A stretch of 18,056 nt of DNA from Chitinophagaceae bacterium (GTDB lineage: Bacteria; Bacteroidota; Bacteroidia; Chitinophagales; Chitinophagaceae): contig DPWF01000044.1 of assembly GCA_003526435.1 (NCBI GenBank), positions 1 to 18,056 on the forward strand, read 5' to 3'. This document shows positions 1 through 7,860 of the stretch, piece after piece. The notes under the pieces are model-generated. The model did not search any database. It had not been told where the DNA came from and saw only the letters and a program-made list of their open reading frames with translations. The position numbers and the translations under genes were made by a program. The stretch's first letter is position 1, and every line of letters begins with the position of its first letter.

Positions 1-44
1 CTAAAAGGATGAGAATAACTGATGTTATAAATTCAGTAATGACT

Positions 45-1559
45 TCAATTTGTACCACTGGTTTTCTTCGACTTTGTTTCAATCAAATCATCAAACTGTT
101 CAAGACTCAGTTGTTTGGCGATGATTCGTTTCTCTTTGTCTAAAAGGTATAATGTAGGGGTTTTAAAAATATCGTAAAGCTGTCTGTAATTGGGTGCACC
201 CGCTTTTTCTTCAGCGTCTTTGGCAGCCTTGGTTTGATAGGTATGTGTCCAGCCAGCCAGTTTTTTTTCCTGTATAAATTTTTTCCAGGCCGGCACTTCA
301 TTCTCATAAATATTTACACCATAAATGGCCACATTCATATTTTTCCATTTATGCCGGTAAAAAGAATCGAGGCGTGGCATTTCATCTTTACAATGCCCAC
401 AGTTAGGATCCCAGAAAGCAACAACAGTAAAAGCTGCATTGATACTGTGTAATGGAACGGTTTTACCTGTAGTGTCTGTCAAGTTCAATACCGGTGCTGG
501 CTTACCAAGTTGATTGGCCATTAAGCTATATGCTCTTTCGATAACCGTTTTGCGTGAAGCGGCATTGAGAATGGTGGTATCTCCTTTGGCATAAAAATTT
601 TCAAAGAGGTAAACAAAAACCTTATCCTGCCCCATAAACTCGGGGTTCATGTATTTATTGGTGAATTTGGTAAGTAAATATGGATAAATTTCTTTTCCTG
701 TACGGGCAGAGAGTAAGATGTATTTCACTTCTTCTATAATCGAATCGGGTTCGGGCGAAACATAATACTTGAAATAATCATCGAGTTTGGGTTCAAAAAA
801 AGGTGTTCTGAGCAGGCGGTCATCACTAAATAATACATCATCCCAGAAATGATCTTTTACATAGCGGTACGGATATGCGGAGTCTGCCTTGCCATTAATC
901 ACAGGAACCGCAGGCACTTCAGGTCTTTTCATGGTATTGAATAACATGGCCAGTAAAGAATTCGGATGCTGCTGCATGATATTCGCTCTGTAATCCTGCA
1001 ATTCTTTATCGGCTTTGGTAATGGCAGCCAATAAACGAGTGGAGTCGGCTTTATTCGTGGCTGTTTTATACGCATTGGTGAGTTGTTGCAACAATTGGCC
1101 TTTCTCAACAGAAAAACCGGTATAATTTTTAAAAAGGTCATTGTCAACCGATCCACGTATAACAGCCTGATCCTTTAAAGAAGTATCACCTATAATGCTG
1201 AACTGTTGAACATTGTCCATCAACACTTCAAATTGAATGGTCATCTGCGGCGATACCACAAAATAAATACCACCTGTCAGTTTTTTGTCTCCTTTGAATA
1301 TACCCTGGCTTTTATCATTCAACATGGCAGAGTCTACCAGTGTTCTGCCATTACCCATATAACTTCCTAGGTATACCTTACAATTTTTTAAAGGGGTGAG
1401 TGTAATAGAGATATTCCTTCCTGCTGAACTTGTTTTTGTAGTGGTTTTGACAGGAGTTTTAGGCGCAACTTTCGGGGTCGTTGTCTTGGTTTGTGCAAAA
1501 GCGGCCAATGATAGAGCCATACAGGTGATCCATATAAAACATTGCTTCATGTCCTTCAT
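45..1559 (-). CDS. Exported thioredoxin-fold protein (DUF4369/DUF5106-TlpA-like)
   Basis: 504 residues. A hydrophobic N-terminal stretch ending AAFAQ looks like a Sec signal peptide, so the protein should act outside the cytoplasm. A Thr/Lys/Pro-rich linker follows at about residues 23-45, then a beta-rich N-terminal region resembling DUF4369 and a helical DUF5106-like middle. The C-terminal thioredoxin domain spans about 350-495. Its active site is C387-G-H-C390, in the context FWDPNCGHCKDEMP, and a cis-Pro is visible in KTPTLYLL. This architecture is common in Bacteroidota periplasmic thiol-disulfide proteins of the TlpA/ResA group, and a role as thiol reductant or disulfide exchanger is inferred. 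An in-frame ATG three codons downstream is an equally good start. It is divergent from rlmD with about 90 bp between, and no strong promoter is visible. The substrate is unknown. Confidence 0.85.
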   Translation of the reverse strand: MKDMKQCFIWITCMALSLAAFAQTKTTTPKVAPKTPVKTTTKTSSAGRNISITLTPLKNCKVYLGSYMGNGRTLVDSAMLNDKSQGIFKGDKKLTGGIYFVVSPQMTIQFEVLMDNVQQFSIIGDTSLKDQAVIRGSVDNDLFKNYTGFSVEKGQLLQQLTNAYKTATNKADSTRLLAAITKADKELQDYRANIMQQHPNSLLAMLFNTMKRPEVPAVPVINGKADSAYPYRYVKDHFWDDVLFSDDRLLRTPFFEPKLDDYFKYYVSPEPDSIIEEVKYILLSARTGKEIYPYLLTKFTNKYMNPEFMGQDKVFVYLFENFYAKGDTTILNAASRKTVIERAYSLMANQLGKPAPVLNLTDTTGKTVPLHSINAAFTVVAFWDPNCGHCKDEMPRLDSFYRHKWKNMNVAIYGVNIYENEVPAWKKFIQEKKLAGWTHTYQTKAAKDAEEKAGAPNYRQLYDIFKTPTLYLLDKEKRIIAKQLSLEQFDDLIETKSKKTSGTN

Positions 1560-1638
1560 ATTGGGCCTAAATTTAGTTAATTAGTCAAATGTGATCGTTA
1601 ATCATCTGTCAAATACTTCATTTCAAGATCATACTGGT

Positions 1639-1646
1639 TACCTTTG
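1639..1646 (+). promoter_or_regulatory. -7 element TACCTTTG of rlmD promoter
   Basis: This is an exact match to the Bacteroidota primary-sigma -7 consensus TAnnTTTG. It ends 4 nt before the GTG chosen as rlmD start. Transcription would begin at or beside the start codon, giving a leaderless mRNA. No clear TTTG -33 element is present at the usual spacing. Confidence 0.55.
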
Positions 1647-1650
1647 CCCC

Positions 1651-3075
1651 GTGAGAAAGCAAAAGAAAAGAATCGTTTTAGAAAATATCAGGGTAGAAGA
1701 CTACGCTGCCGAGGGCCGCTCACTGGCAAGGGTAGATGGTAAAGTCATTTTTATAGAAGGAGCCGTACCCGGTGATGTGGTGAATGTGCAGCTTACCAAA
1801 AACAAGGCTGACTGGGCCGAAGGGCATACCATACAGATCAATAGTTTTTCGTCCGATCGGGTACAACCTTTTTGTTCGCATTTTGGTGTTTGTGGCGGAT
1901 GCCAGTGGCAGATGCTTCCTTATGAACAACAGTTACGATACAAACAAAAACAGGTAACAGATAATCTTACCCGTATAGGTCGAATAAGTTTGCCTGAAAT
2001 AATGCCTATTGTGGGCGCCGGTGAAACCCGCTATTACCGTAATAAAATGGAATACACATTTGCTACCCGGAAATACATTCCAACTGATGTATTCAGGCAA
2101 ATGAAAGCCGAAGGTATTGATCCCGATGAGCTACACGGTGCAGCCGGTTTCCATGCGCGCGGTTTCTTCGATAAAGTAGTGGAAATAGATACCTGCCATT
2201 TACAGGCTGAGCCCACTAACCTCATCAGAAAATTTGCGGCTGCATATACACTGGAGAATGAATTACCTTTTTACGACATCAAACAACACCAGGGATGGTT
2301 GCGGAATATGTTTGTAAGAAATACCAGCACAGGAGAGTTGATGGTAAATGTGATATTGGGTTATGAAGACAAAGAACACCGTGAAGCGATGTTGAATGGA
2401 ATGCTGAAAAATTTCCCAGAGATCACCACATTATTATACACCATCAATACCAAACGCAACGATAGTTTATTTGATCTGAACCCACAGGTGTATAGTGGGA
2501 AAGGATATATCATTGAAAAACTGGAAAATTTTCAATTCAAGATCAGTCCGAAATCATTTTTTCAAACCAATACCGGGCAGGCTGAAAAATTATACCAGGT
2601 AACAAGAGATTTTGCTGAACTGGATGGTACACAAACAGTATACGATTTGTATTGTGGCACCGGAAGTATAGGTATTTTTGTAAGTAAACAGGCTGCGAAA
2701 GTGGTAGGTGTAGAAGTGGTGGCTGATGCTATTGAAGATGCCAGGGAAAATGCTAATCTCAATGGACTTACCCATACTGCTTTTTTTGCGGGAGATGTAG
2801 TAGATATTTGTGATGATGCGTTTTTTACCACGCATGGCAGACCTGATGTTGTGATTACAGATCCGCCGAGGGCTGGTATGCACGACAAACTGGTGAGGAA
2901 ATTACTGGATATAGCGGCACCTACCGTTGTTTATGTAAGCTGTAATCCAGCTACGCAGGCACGGGATCTGGCATTGCTGGATGAGAAGTATGCAGTTACA
3001 AAAATTCAACCGGTTGATATGTTTCCACATACCTTGCATATAGAAAATGTGGTACAGTTAAAGTTGAAGAATTAA
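1651..3075 (+). CDS. rlmD: 23S rRNA (uracil-C5)-methyltransferase, RlmD/RumA family
   Basis: 474 residues from GTG at 1651. An upstream in-frame GTG at 1591 would add 20 non-conserved-looking residues and put the promoter inside the gene, so I prefer 1651. An N-terminal TRAM domain (about 8-60) is followed by a [4Fe-4S] Cys set: C-x5-C-G-G-C, with the fourth Cys in IDTCHLQ. The SAM-binding Rossmann methyltransferase domain contains FFQTNTGQ, DLYCGTGSIG and DPPRAGM, and the catalytic Cys lies in VYVSCNPAT. The family methylates C5 of a 23S rRNA uridine (U1939 in E. coli) using a covalent Cys-uracil intermediate. Bacteroidota often have more than one TrmA/RlmC/RlmD-type paralog, so the exact target base is inferred. 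It is the first gene of a co-directional run with the rhomboid genes. Confidence 0.9.
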   Translation: MRKQKKRIVLENIRVEDYAAEGRSLARVDGKVIFIEGAVPGDVVNVQLTKNKADWAEGHTIQINSFSSDRVQPFCSHFGVCGGCQWQMLPYEQQLRYKQKQVTDNLTRIGRISLPEIMPIVGAGETRYYRNKMEYTFATRKYIPTDVFRQMKAEGIDPDELHGAAGFHARGFFDKVVEIDTCHLQAEPTNLIRKFAAAYTLENELPFYDIKQHQGWLRNMFVRNTSTGELMVNVILGYEDKEHREAMLNGMLKNFPEITTLLYTINTKRNDSLFDLNPQVYSGKGYIIEKLENFQFKISPKSFFQTNTGQAEKLYQVTRDFAELDGTQTVYDLYCGTGSIGIFVSKQAAKVVGVEVVADAIEDARENANLNGLTHTAFFAGDVVDICDDAFFTTHGRPDVVITDPPRAGMHDKLVRKLLDIAAPTVVYVSCNPATQARDLALLDEKYAVTKIQPVDMFPHTLHIENVVQLKLKN

Positions 3076-3115
3076 TATTTGATTATCTAATTAAATACGC
3101 AATGGCGTTATCAAT

Positions 3116-3961
3116 ATGACAGAATTCAGACCGGGGAGATTTGAGATATTACCGATCATCATCAAGAACCTGCTGATCATTAATGGTATTTTTTTCCTGG
3201 CACAGATTACTTTTTCAAAAGGCGCGGCTCCTGTTTTTGCTTTTGAAGATAATTTCGCTTTACATGCATGGCAGAGTGAGTTGTTTAAACCATGGCAGCT
3301 CATTACGCATATGTTTATGCATAGCACCAATGATTATTTTCATATCATCGGAAACATGTTTGCCTTGTGGATGTTTGGCTCGATACTGGAAAACGTATGG
3401 GGTGCCAAACGCTTTTTAACTTTTTACCTGATCTGCGGACTGGGTGCTGCATTGATGCACCTGCTTTTTCTGTCGTATGAATTATCGCCCATGATCAGGG
3501 ATTATGCCCTGGTGGCACAGCAGCAGAATGATCCGGTTGCTTTCAGAGATGCATTGCTGAGTTTCGGGCGCAAGTATGAACTTAGCTGGTATCAGCCAGA
3601 ACTGATTAATTACCTCCGTTCGACCCCGGGTAATACGGAGATAACAGAACAGATACTTAATAATATCACATCATTTTACGACAGCCGGCTGAATACGGCA
3701 ACAGTGGGTGCAAGTGGTGCTGTATTTGGTATTCTTGCCGCTTTTGTGTACCTCTTCCCCAACACATATATCTATATTTATTTTCTGGTTCCCGTTAAAG
3801 CAAAATGGTTGGGTATATTTTATTTCGGATATGAAATCTTTTATGCCGTACAAAACTCAGCAGGCGATAATGTTGCCAGATGGGCGCATATTGGTGGCGG
3901 ACTTGTTGGCTTACTGATTGTAATTACCTGGAACAAAACCAACAGAAAAACGTTGTATTAA
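3116..3961 (+). CDS. Rhomboid-family intramembrane serine protease (catalytically complete)
   Basis: 281 residues, multi-pass membrane protein. Rhomboid landmarks are present: H76-x3-N80 in the second membrane segment (oxyanion-hole residues, in FHIIGNM), the catalytic Ser200 in GASGAVFG, and the catalytic His258 in WAHIGGGLVG. The Ser-His dyad is therefore intact and the protein should cleave transmembrane segments of unknown membrane substrates in the inner membrane. A long polar insertion at about residues 120-190 separates the L1/TM2-3 region from the Ser helix. It starts 40 bp after rlmD and ends 17 bp before the second rhomboid gene, so the two rhomboids are probably cotranscribed. This tandem arrangement followed by an EEP-family gene is, from memory, recurrent in Bacteroidota. 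Confidence 0.92.
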   Translation: MTEFRPGRFEILPIIIKNLLIINGIFFLAQITFSKGAAPVFAFEDNFALHAWQSELFKPWQLITHMFMHSTNDYFHIIGNMFALWMFGSILENVWGAKRFLTFYLICGLGAALMHLLFLSYELSPMIRDYALVAQQQNDPVAFRDALLSFGRKYELSWYQPELINYLRSTPGNTEITEQILNNITSFYDSRLNTATVGASGAVFGILAAFVYLFPNTYIYIYFLVPVKAKWLGIFYFGYEIFYAVQNSAGDNVARWAHIGGGLVGLLIVITWNKTNRKTLY

Positions 3962-3978
3962 TAAAGAAATCGTGCGAT

Positions 3979-4905
3979 ATGGCCACACAATCTTACAAAA
4001 GCAGTAGCAGGAAAATATTATTGGGGCAGGATAATAATTCACTGGTATTCCTCTTTGCTGTAAACATGTTGATGTTTGTGATCGTGAATTTTCTTAAAGT
4101 GGTCTATTACCTGTCAGAAATACCCGATGAATTTTTTTACCAGCAGGTATTAAACTGGGTAAGCCTTCCGGCACAAACAGATACATTTTTAACCAGACCC
4201 TGGACCTTTATCTCAACCATGATTACGCACCATAGTATATGGCAGCTCATCAGCAGTATGTTATGGCTCTGGTGTTTTGGTTTTATTTTACAGGATCTGG
4301 CTGGCAACAATAAACTCATTCCCATTTATATCTATGGCGGATTGGTTGGCAGCCTTTCTTTTCTGCTGATGAATAACCTGGTTCCGGTATTGGCCAATCA
4401 TGTGCAAACAGTGGCACCTTTACTTGGTGCAGGTTCGGCAGTTATGGCTATTGCCGTGGCTACTACCACGCTGGCACCGGATTACCGGGTTTTCCCTTTA
4501 CTTAACGGAGGTATACCATTGTGGGTGATTACGCTGATATTCGTGGCCATCGACTTTGCAACACTGGCTACCGGTAATGCAGGTATTGGAGCCGGACACC
4601 TGTTAGCGGGTCTTGTCGGGTATTTTTATATTCGTCAGTTGCGTCGGGGATCTGACTGGGGAGCCTGGATGAATAAATTCGCACAATGGCTCGATGATCT
4701 TTTCAATCCCGAAAAAAAGCATAACGTAAAGTCTTCATCCGATAAACATTTTTATAAAACCGGAACAAAACCATTTGAAAAAAAAGCCAACCTTACCCAG
4801 CAAAGACTTGATGCGATACTAGATAAAATTAACCAGGAAGGGTACCAGTTTTTAACGGATGAAGAAAAAGCTTTTCTCAAAAGAGCCAGTAACGAGGATA
4901 TTTAA
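3979..4905 (+). CDS. Rhomboid-like membrane protein lacking the catalytic serine (pseudoprotease)
   Basis: 308 residues from ATG at 3979. The open frame reaches back to 3880 inside the previous gene, but the upstream part is an out-of-frame translation of it. The fold signature of rhomboids is retained (WQLISSMLWLWCFGFIL in TM2, a Gly/Ala-rich helix, GHLLAGLVGYFYIR with His207). The serine motif reads G150-A-G152-S153-A instead of GASGA, so the catalytic position is Gly and Ser is shifted by one. The oxyanion-hole His and Asn are replaced by Q89 and S93. The last ~45 residues (TQQRLDAILDKINQEGYQFL region) form a soluble DUF6576-like helical tail that is typical of Bacteroidota rhomboids. A regulatory or chaperone role towards the active rhomboid upstream is inferred. 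Confidence 0.85.
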   Translation: MATQSYKSSSRKILLGQDNNSLVFLFAVNMLMFVIVNFLKVVYYLSEIPDEFFYQQVLNWVSLPAQTDTFLTRPWTFISTMITHHSIWQLISSMLWLWCFGFILQDLAGNNKLIPIYIYGGLVGSLSFLLMNNLVPVLANHVQTVAPLLGAGSAVMAIAVATTTLAPDYRVFPLLNGGIPLWVITLIFVAIDFATLATGNAGIGAGHLLAGLVGYFYIRQLRRGSDWGAWMNKFAQWLDDLFNPEKKHNVKSSSDKHFYKTGTKPFEKKANLTQQRLDAILDKINQEGYQFLTDEEKAFLKRASNEDI

Positions 4906-4937
4906 TTTTTCAGTATTATGTCCATTTTATTAGGAGT

Positions 4938-4988
4938 CACTGATTCACGGAATAATGTTTTATCATCTGTGAATCAGTGGCTTTTTTT
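4938..4988 (+). terminator. Intrinsic terminator after the rhomboid pair
   Basis: Perfect 11-bp inverted repeat CACTGATTCAC (4938-4948) / GTGAATCAGTG (4969-4979), followed by a T7 run (4982-4988). It lies 33 bp after the pseudo-rhomboid stop and ends the rlmD-rhomboid transcript, separating it from the EEP gene at 5025. Confidence 0.8.
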
Positions 4989-5024
4989 CAATCAGATACT
5001 GTCATTAATCAGTATTTTTAACTC

Positions 5025-6140
5025 ATGGCAAGGAGCTTTTTCCGGCGGGCAACAAAAACCCTGGTCGTTATACTCAATCTGACGATCGTTGTGCTATTCC
5101 TGCTTGCCTGTTTGAGTCCTTTTTTAAATACAGCCAAATGGTGGATGATTGGTTTTACAGGACTAATTGTTCCGTACCTGATTGTAGGACTTATCTTCTT
5201 TATTATTTTCTGGCTTATTGTAAAACCCAGAATGGCATTGGTTTCTATTGCAACCTTGCTTATCGGATTACAGCAGGTAAATGTAGTGTTTGCATGGCGC
5301 CCCGGCCCGGCAGTGAATGAAAGAAAACCGGAAGGGTTGTTGCGTGTAGTAAGTTGGAATATCCAGAGTTTTAACGGATTTACCAAGAACAAGGAAGCCA
5401 GAAAAATGGCCAGAACCGAACTTGTGGCATCGATCCTGAAATTTGAACCCGATGTTGTTTGCTTACAGGAGTTTAATCATAAGGAAGGGAACAATCCTGA
5501 ATCTGATAATTTATCTCTTTTTAAAAAAAACTATCCCTATCACCACTTCTCCAAAGATTATATAAGAGGTGGTGGTGAATATCAATCGGGCTGTATTATT
5601 TTTTCTAAATATCCTATTGCCAATACAGGGAAGGTGAAATATCCCGTTGCCGAGAGTTTGATTTACGCCGACCTGGTAAAAGGAAATGATACCATCAGGG
5701 TATTTAATACACATCTACAGTCATTCAAATTCAAAGAAGCTGATTATTCTGATCTCGAAAAAATAAAAGATCAGGACGATGAGGGTTTACGCGCGTCTAA
5801 AAATATTGTCCGGAAAATGCGACTTGCATTCAAGCGCCGGGGTGTTCAGGCCGGAATTGTGAGAGATGAGCTGAACAAAAGCCCCTATCCATCGCTGATC
5901 TGTGGCGATTTTAATGATGTACCCAATTCGTACACTTATTTTCACATCAAACAGAACTGGCAGGATGCATTTCTGAAAAAGGGTTTTGGCATTGGCAGAA
6001 GCTTTATAGCACTGGCCCCCACTTTGCGGATCGATTATATATTGGCCGATCCGTCATTTCAGGTAAAACTGTTTGATATGGTAGACGAGGGTCTTAGTGA
6101 CCATATCATGCTTGTTTCTGATCTGCAATTGAAAAAATAA
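5025..6140 (+). CDS. Membrane-anchored endonuclease/exonuclease/phosphatase (EEP) family protein
   Basis: 371 residues. Three N-terminal hydrophobic segments (about 12-34, 41-66, 70-90) anchor the protein, leaving a C-terminal EEP domain from about 105. Metal and catalytic landmarks of the DNase I/Mg-dependent phosphodiesterase fold are visible: N112 in SWNIQSF, E149 in CLQEFN, H230 in FNTHLQS, D295 and N297 in GDFNDVP, D338 in RIDYIL, and the terminal S-D359-H360. The enzyme is thus likely active on a phosphodiester or phosphomonoester, which could be nucleic acid, phosphoinositide or sphingomyelin; sequence alone does not choose. It starts after the terminator. A weak -7-like TATTTTTA (5013-5020) ends 4 nt before the ATG. 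Co-occurrence with the rhomboid pair suggests a functional link, not proved. Confidence 0.87.
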   Translation: MARSFFRRATKTLVVILNLTIVVLFLLACLSPFLNTAKWWMIGFTGLIVPYLIVGLIFFIIFWLIVKPRMALVSIATLLIGLQQVNVVFAWRPGPAVNERKPEGLLRVVSWNIQSFNGFTKNKEARKMARTELVASILKFEPDVVCLQEFNHKEGNNPESDNLSLFKKNYPYHHFSKDYIRGGGEYQSGCIIFSKYPIANTGKVKYPVAESLIYADLVKGNDTIRVFNTHLQSFKFKEADYSDLEKIKDQDDEGLRASKNIVRKMRLAFKRRGVQAGIVRDELNKSPYPSLICGDFNDVPNSYTYFHIKQNWQDAFLKKGFGIGRSFIALAPTLRIDYILADPSFQVKLFDMVDEGLSDHIMLVSDLQLKK

Positions 6141-6141
6141 A

Positions 6142-6149
6142 TATCTTCG
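6142..6149 (+). promoter_or_regulatory. -7 element TATCTTCG of the cysS leader transcript
   Basis: This is a TAnnTTTG variant (TTCG), also found before the SDR gene at 12565. It begins directly after the EEP stop and ends 7 nt before the leader-peptide ATG, so the leader ATG would sit almost at the RNA 5' end. No clean -33 TTTG at normal spacing. Confidence 0.45.
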
Positions 6150-6156
6150 CAGCATC

Positions 6157-6198
6157 ATGAAGCTGAAACGCCTCCATACCTGTTGTTGCTGTTGCTGA
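6157..6198 (+). CDS. Cys-run leader peptide upstream of cysS
   Basis: A 13-codon frame, ATG to TGA, encodes MKLKRLHTCCCCC: five consecutive Cys codons (TGT TGT TGC TGT TGC at 6181-6195) directly before the stop. It lies 68 nt upstream of the cysteinyl-tRNA synthetase start and directly follows a -7 element. A terminal run of the amino acid that the downstream enzyme uses is the hallmark of amino-acid-responsive leader peptides; Cys-rich leaders are known for sulfur genes in actinobacteria. The basic N-terminus with a terminal Cys run is very unlikely as random coding. The inferred role is ribosome stalling when Cys-tRNA is scarce, changing leader RNA structure and cysS expression. Confidence 0.7.
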   Translation: MKLKRLHTCCCCC

Positions 6199-6240
6199 TC
6201 CGAAAAGAAACCTGTTCAGGATCTTATTCCTTTTGTTACT
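6197..6240 (+). promoter_or_regulatory. Candidate attenuator hairpin between leader peptide and cysS
   Basis: GATCC (6197-6201), overlapping the leader stop codon, pairs with GGATC (6219-6223), followed by a T-rich stretch with interruptions. CAGG (6217-6220) could instead pair with CCTG at 6179-6182, just before the Cys codons, so two pairings compete. A ribosome held in the Cys run would cover the 5' arm. The stem is short (5 bp, 17-nt loop), so this is a weak structural case that needs folding. Confidence 0.3.
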
Positions 6241-6266
6241 TGTTTTATTTCCTCTAATTTACCAGC

Positions 6267-7772
6267 ATGTCACTCAAAGTTTATAACTCGCTTACCCGGA
6301 AAAAAGAAGTTTTTGAACCCATTAATGCACCCTATGTGGGTATGTATGTGTGTGGACCTACCGTGAGTGGAGAAAGTCACCTGGGCCATGCCCGACCCTT
6401 TATTACGTTTGATGTGGTGTATCGTTACCTCATGCACCTGGGCTATAAAGTACGCTATGTAAGAAATATAACAGATGCGGGTCATTTTGAGGAAGAAGGA
6501 AGAGCGGCAGAAGATAAGATCAGCAGTAAAGCGGTACTGGAAAAACTGGAGCCAATGGAACTGGTGCAGAAATATACCAACCTTTACCATTGGGCCATGG
6601 CAAGATTTAATAATCTGCCACCCAGTATCGAGCCCACTGCTACAGGCCATATTGTGGAACAGATAGAAATGATTAAAAAAATCATCGCAGATGGCTACGC
6701 ATATGAGGCCAACGGCTCTGTTTATTTCGATGTAGAGAAATATAATACCGACTTTTCTAAAAAAGGACTGCCCTATGGTATGCTGAGTGGCCGTGTATTG
6801 GATGACCAGATAGACAGCACACGTGAACTCGATAACCAGGAAGAGAAGCGTAATAAAAGTGATTTTGCACTATGGAAAAATGCACCCCCGGAACATATTA
6901 TGCGTTGGCAAAGTCCGTGGGGAGAAGGATTTCCGGGCTGGCACATTGAATGCTCTGCCATGAGTACCAAATACCTGGGTAAGGAATTTGATATTCATGG
7001 AGGTGGCATGGACCTGCAGTTTCCGCACCATGAGTGTGAGATTGCGCAGAGTACGGTATGCAATCATAAAACCCCCGCACGTTACTGGTTACACAATAAC
7101 ATGATTACCATCAATGGAAAGAAGATGGGAAAGAGTTATAATAATGTAATCAAATTAAGTGAGTTGTTTGAAGGTACGCATCCCATACTGGAGCAGGCTT
7201 ATCATCCAATGACGGTACGTTTTTTTATACTGCAGAGCCATTATCGGGGAACACTCGATTTCAGTAATGAAGCTTTGCAGGCATCAGAAAAAGCATTACG
7301 CCGTTTATGGGAAGCATATGAGTGGTTAAGTAAGCAGGAAATTAAAACGGGTGTTACTGCTGCCGATAAGAACCTGGATGAAAAAGTGCAGGAACTGATC
7401 CGGGAGTTTGATGAATTCATGAATGATGACCTTAATACAGCCAAAGTATTGGCTAATATGTTTGAACTGAGTTCAGTTATCAATTCTATCAAAGACAAGC
7501 ATATTAAAACAGAAGCCATCAGCACTGCTACTTTACTACTGTTACAGCAACAACTGAAATTATATATCGAAGATATATTTGGTCTGAGTGGAGAGCGTAC
7601 TGCAGATGATGGCAAAATGGATGGGGTATTACAACTGCTCATCGATATCCGTAAAGAAGCCAAACAACGCAAAGATTTTGTTACCAGTGACAAAATCAGG
7701 AATGAACTGGCAGCGTTGGGTGTACAGTTGAAAGATGAGAAAGATGGTGGAGTGAGCTATACAATACAATAG
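6267..7772 (+). CDS. cysS: Cysteinyl-tRNA synthetase
   Basis: 501 residues, usual length for class I CysRS. It attaches Cys to tRNA-Cys in the cytoplasm. The HIGH motif is H38-L-G-H41. The KMSKS motif appears as K286-M-G-K-S290. The zinc ligands used for cysteine recognition match the family: C29 (YVCGP), C229 (HIECSAMS), H254 and E258 ([11 protein letters not shown]). The C-terminal helical DALR/anticodon region includes the [20 protein letters not shown] segment near the end. ATG at 6267 is followed directly by conserved N-terminal sequence; no Shine-Dalgarno is visible, and the upstream 68 nt are T-rich. Expression is probably controlled by the leader peptide at 6157. Confidence 0.97.
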   Translation: MSLKVYNSLTRKKEVFEPINAPYVGMYVCGPTVSGESHLGHARPFITFDVVYRYLMHLGYKVRYVRNITDAGHFEEEGRAAEDKISSKAVLEKLEPMELVQKYTNLYHWAMARFNNLPPSIEPTATGHIVEQIEMIKKIIADGYAYEANGSVYFDVEKYNTDFSKKGLPYGMLSGRVLDDQIDSTRELDNQEEKRNKSDFALWKNAPPEHIMRWQSPWGEGFPGWHIECSAMSTKYLGKEFDIHGGGMDLQFPHHECEIAQSTVCNHKTPARYWLHNNMITINGKKMGKSYNNVIKLSELFEGTHPILEQAYHPMTVRFFILQSHYRGTLDFSNEALQASEKALRRLWEAYEWLSKQEIKTGVTAADKNLDEKVQELIREFDEFMNDDLNTAKVLANMFELSSVINSIKDKHIKTEAISTATLLLLQQQLKLYIEDIFGLSGERTADDGKMDGVLQLLIDIRKEAKQRKDFVTSDKIRNELAALGVQLKDEKDGGVSYTIQ

Positions 7773-7776
7773 GGTT

Positions 7777-7797
7777 GGTGAATAGTGAGAGGTCAGT
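7777..7797 (+). repeat. Solitary degenerate heptamer track
   Basis: Three consecutive 7-mers, GGTGAAT AGTGAGA GGTCAGT, match the AGTGAGT/AGTCAGT units of the large inverted repeat at 14584-14669; GTGAATAGTGAG is shared exactly with its base. It lies 4 bp after the cysS stop, in the convergent gap with the receptor gene. Confidence 0.5.
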
Positions 7798-7838
7798 TAA
7801 GAGCTATACGCAGGGTGGTGCATGAAATATTTGTCTTA

Positions 7839-7856
7839 TTGATGGCCGGCCAACAA
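7839..7856. terminator. Possible bidirectional terminator palindrome
   Basis: Near-perfect 18-bp palindrome centred on TGGCCGGCCA (7843-7852), with flanking TTG/CAA arms and a single mismatch, between convergent cysS and the receptor gene. The loop would be tiny and T-runs are poor, so terminator function is doubtful. Confidence 0.25.
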
Positions 7857-7860
7857 GCAA

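Noticed and set aside
1591..1650. Longer rlmD start at GTG 1591
   Set aside because: The added residues do not look like the family and would place the -7 element inside the gene.
2562..2888. 108-codon minus-strand frame inside rlmD
   Set aside because: Shadow of the conserved SAM-binding and catalytic region of rlmD.
3880..3978. Longer N-terminus for the second rhomboid-like protein
   Set aside because: The region is out-of-frame coding sequence of the first rhomboid; the ATG at 3979 follows its stop and begins a plausible cytosolic N-terminus.
4918..5082. 54-residue frame starting ATG 4918
   Set aside because: It runs through the terminator stem-loop and into the EEP gene start; no promoter or composition support.
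6149..6195. Strong stem between GCAGCA near the RNA 5' end and the Cys-codon run
   Set aside because: Six pairs including a G-U over a long loop; too weak to report as a structure without folding.
7241..7693. 150-codon open frame antisense to cysS
   Set aside because: Low-complexity Ser/Leu-rich shadow of a confidently assigned gene, with no motif or promoter.
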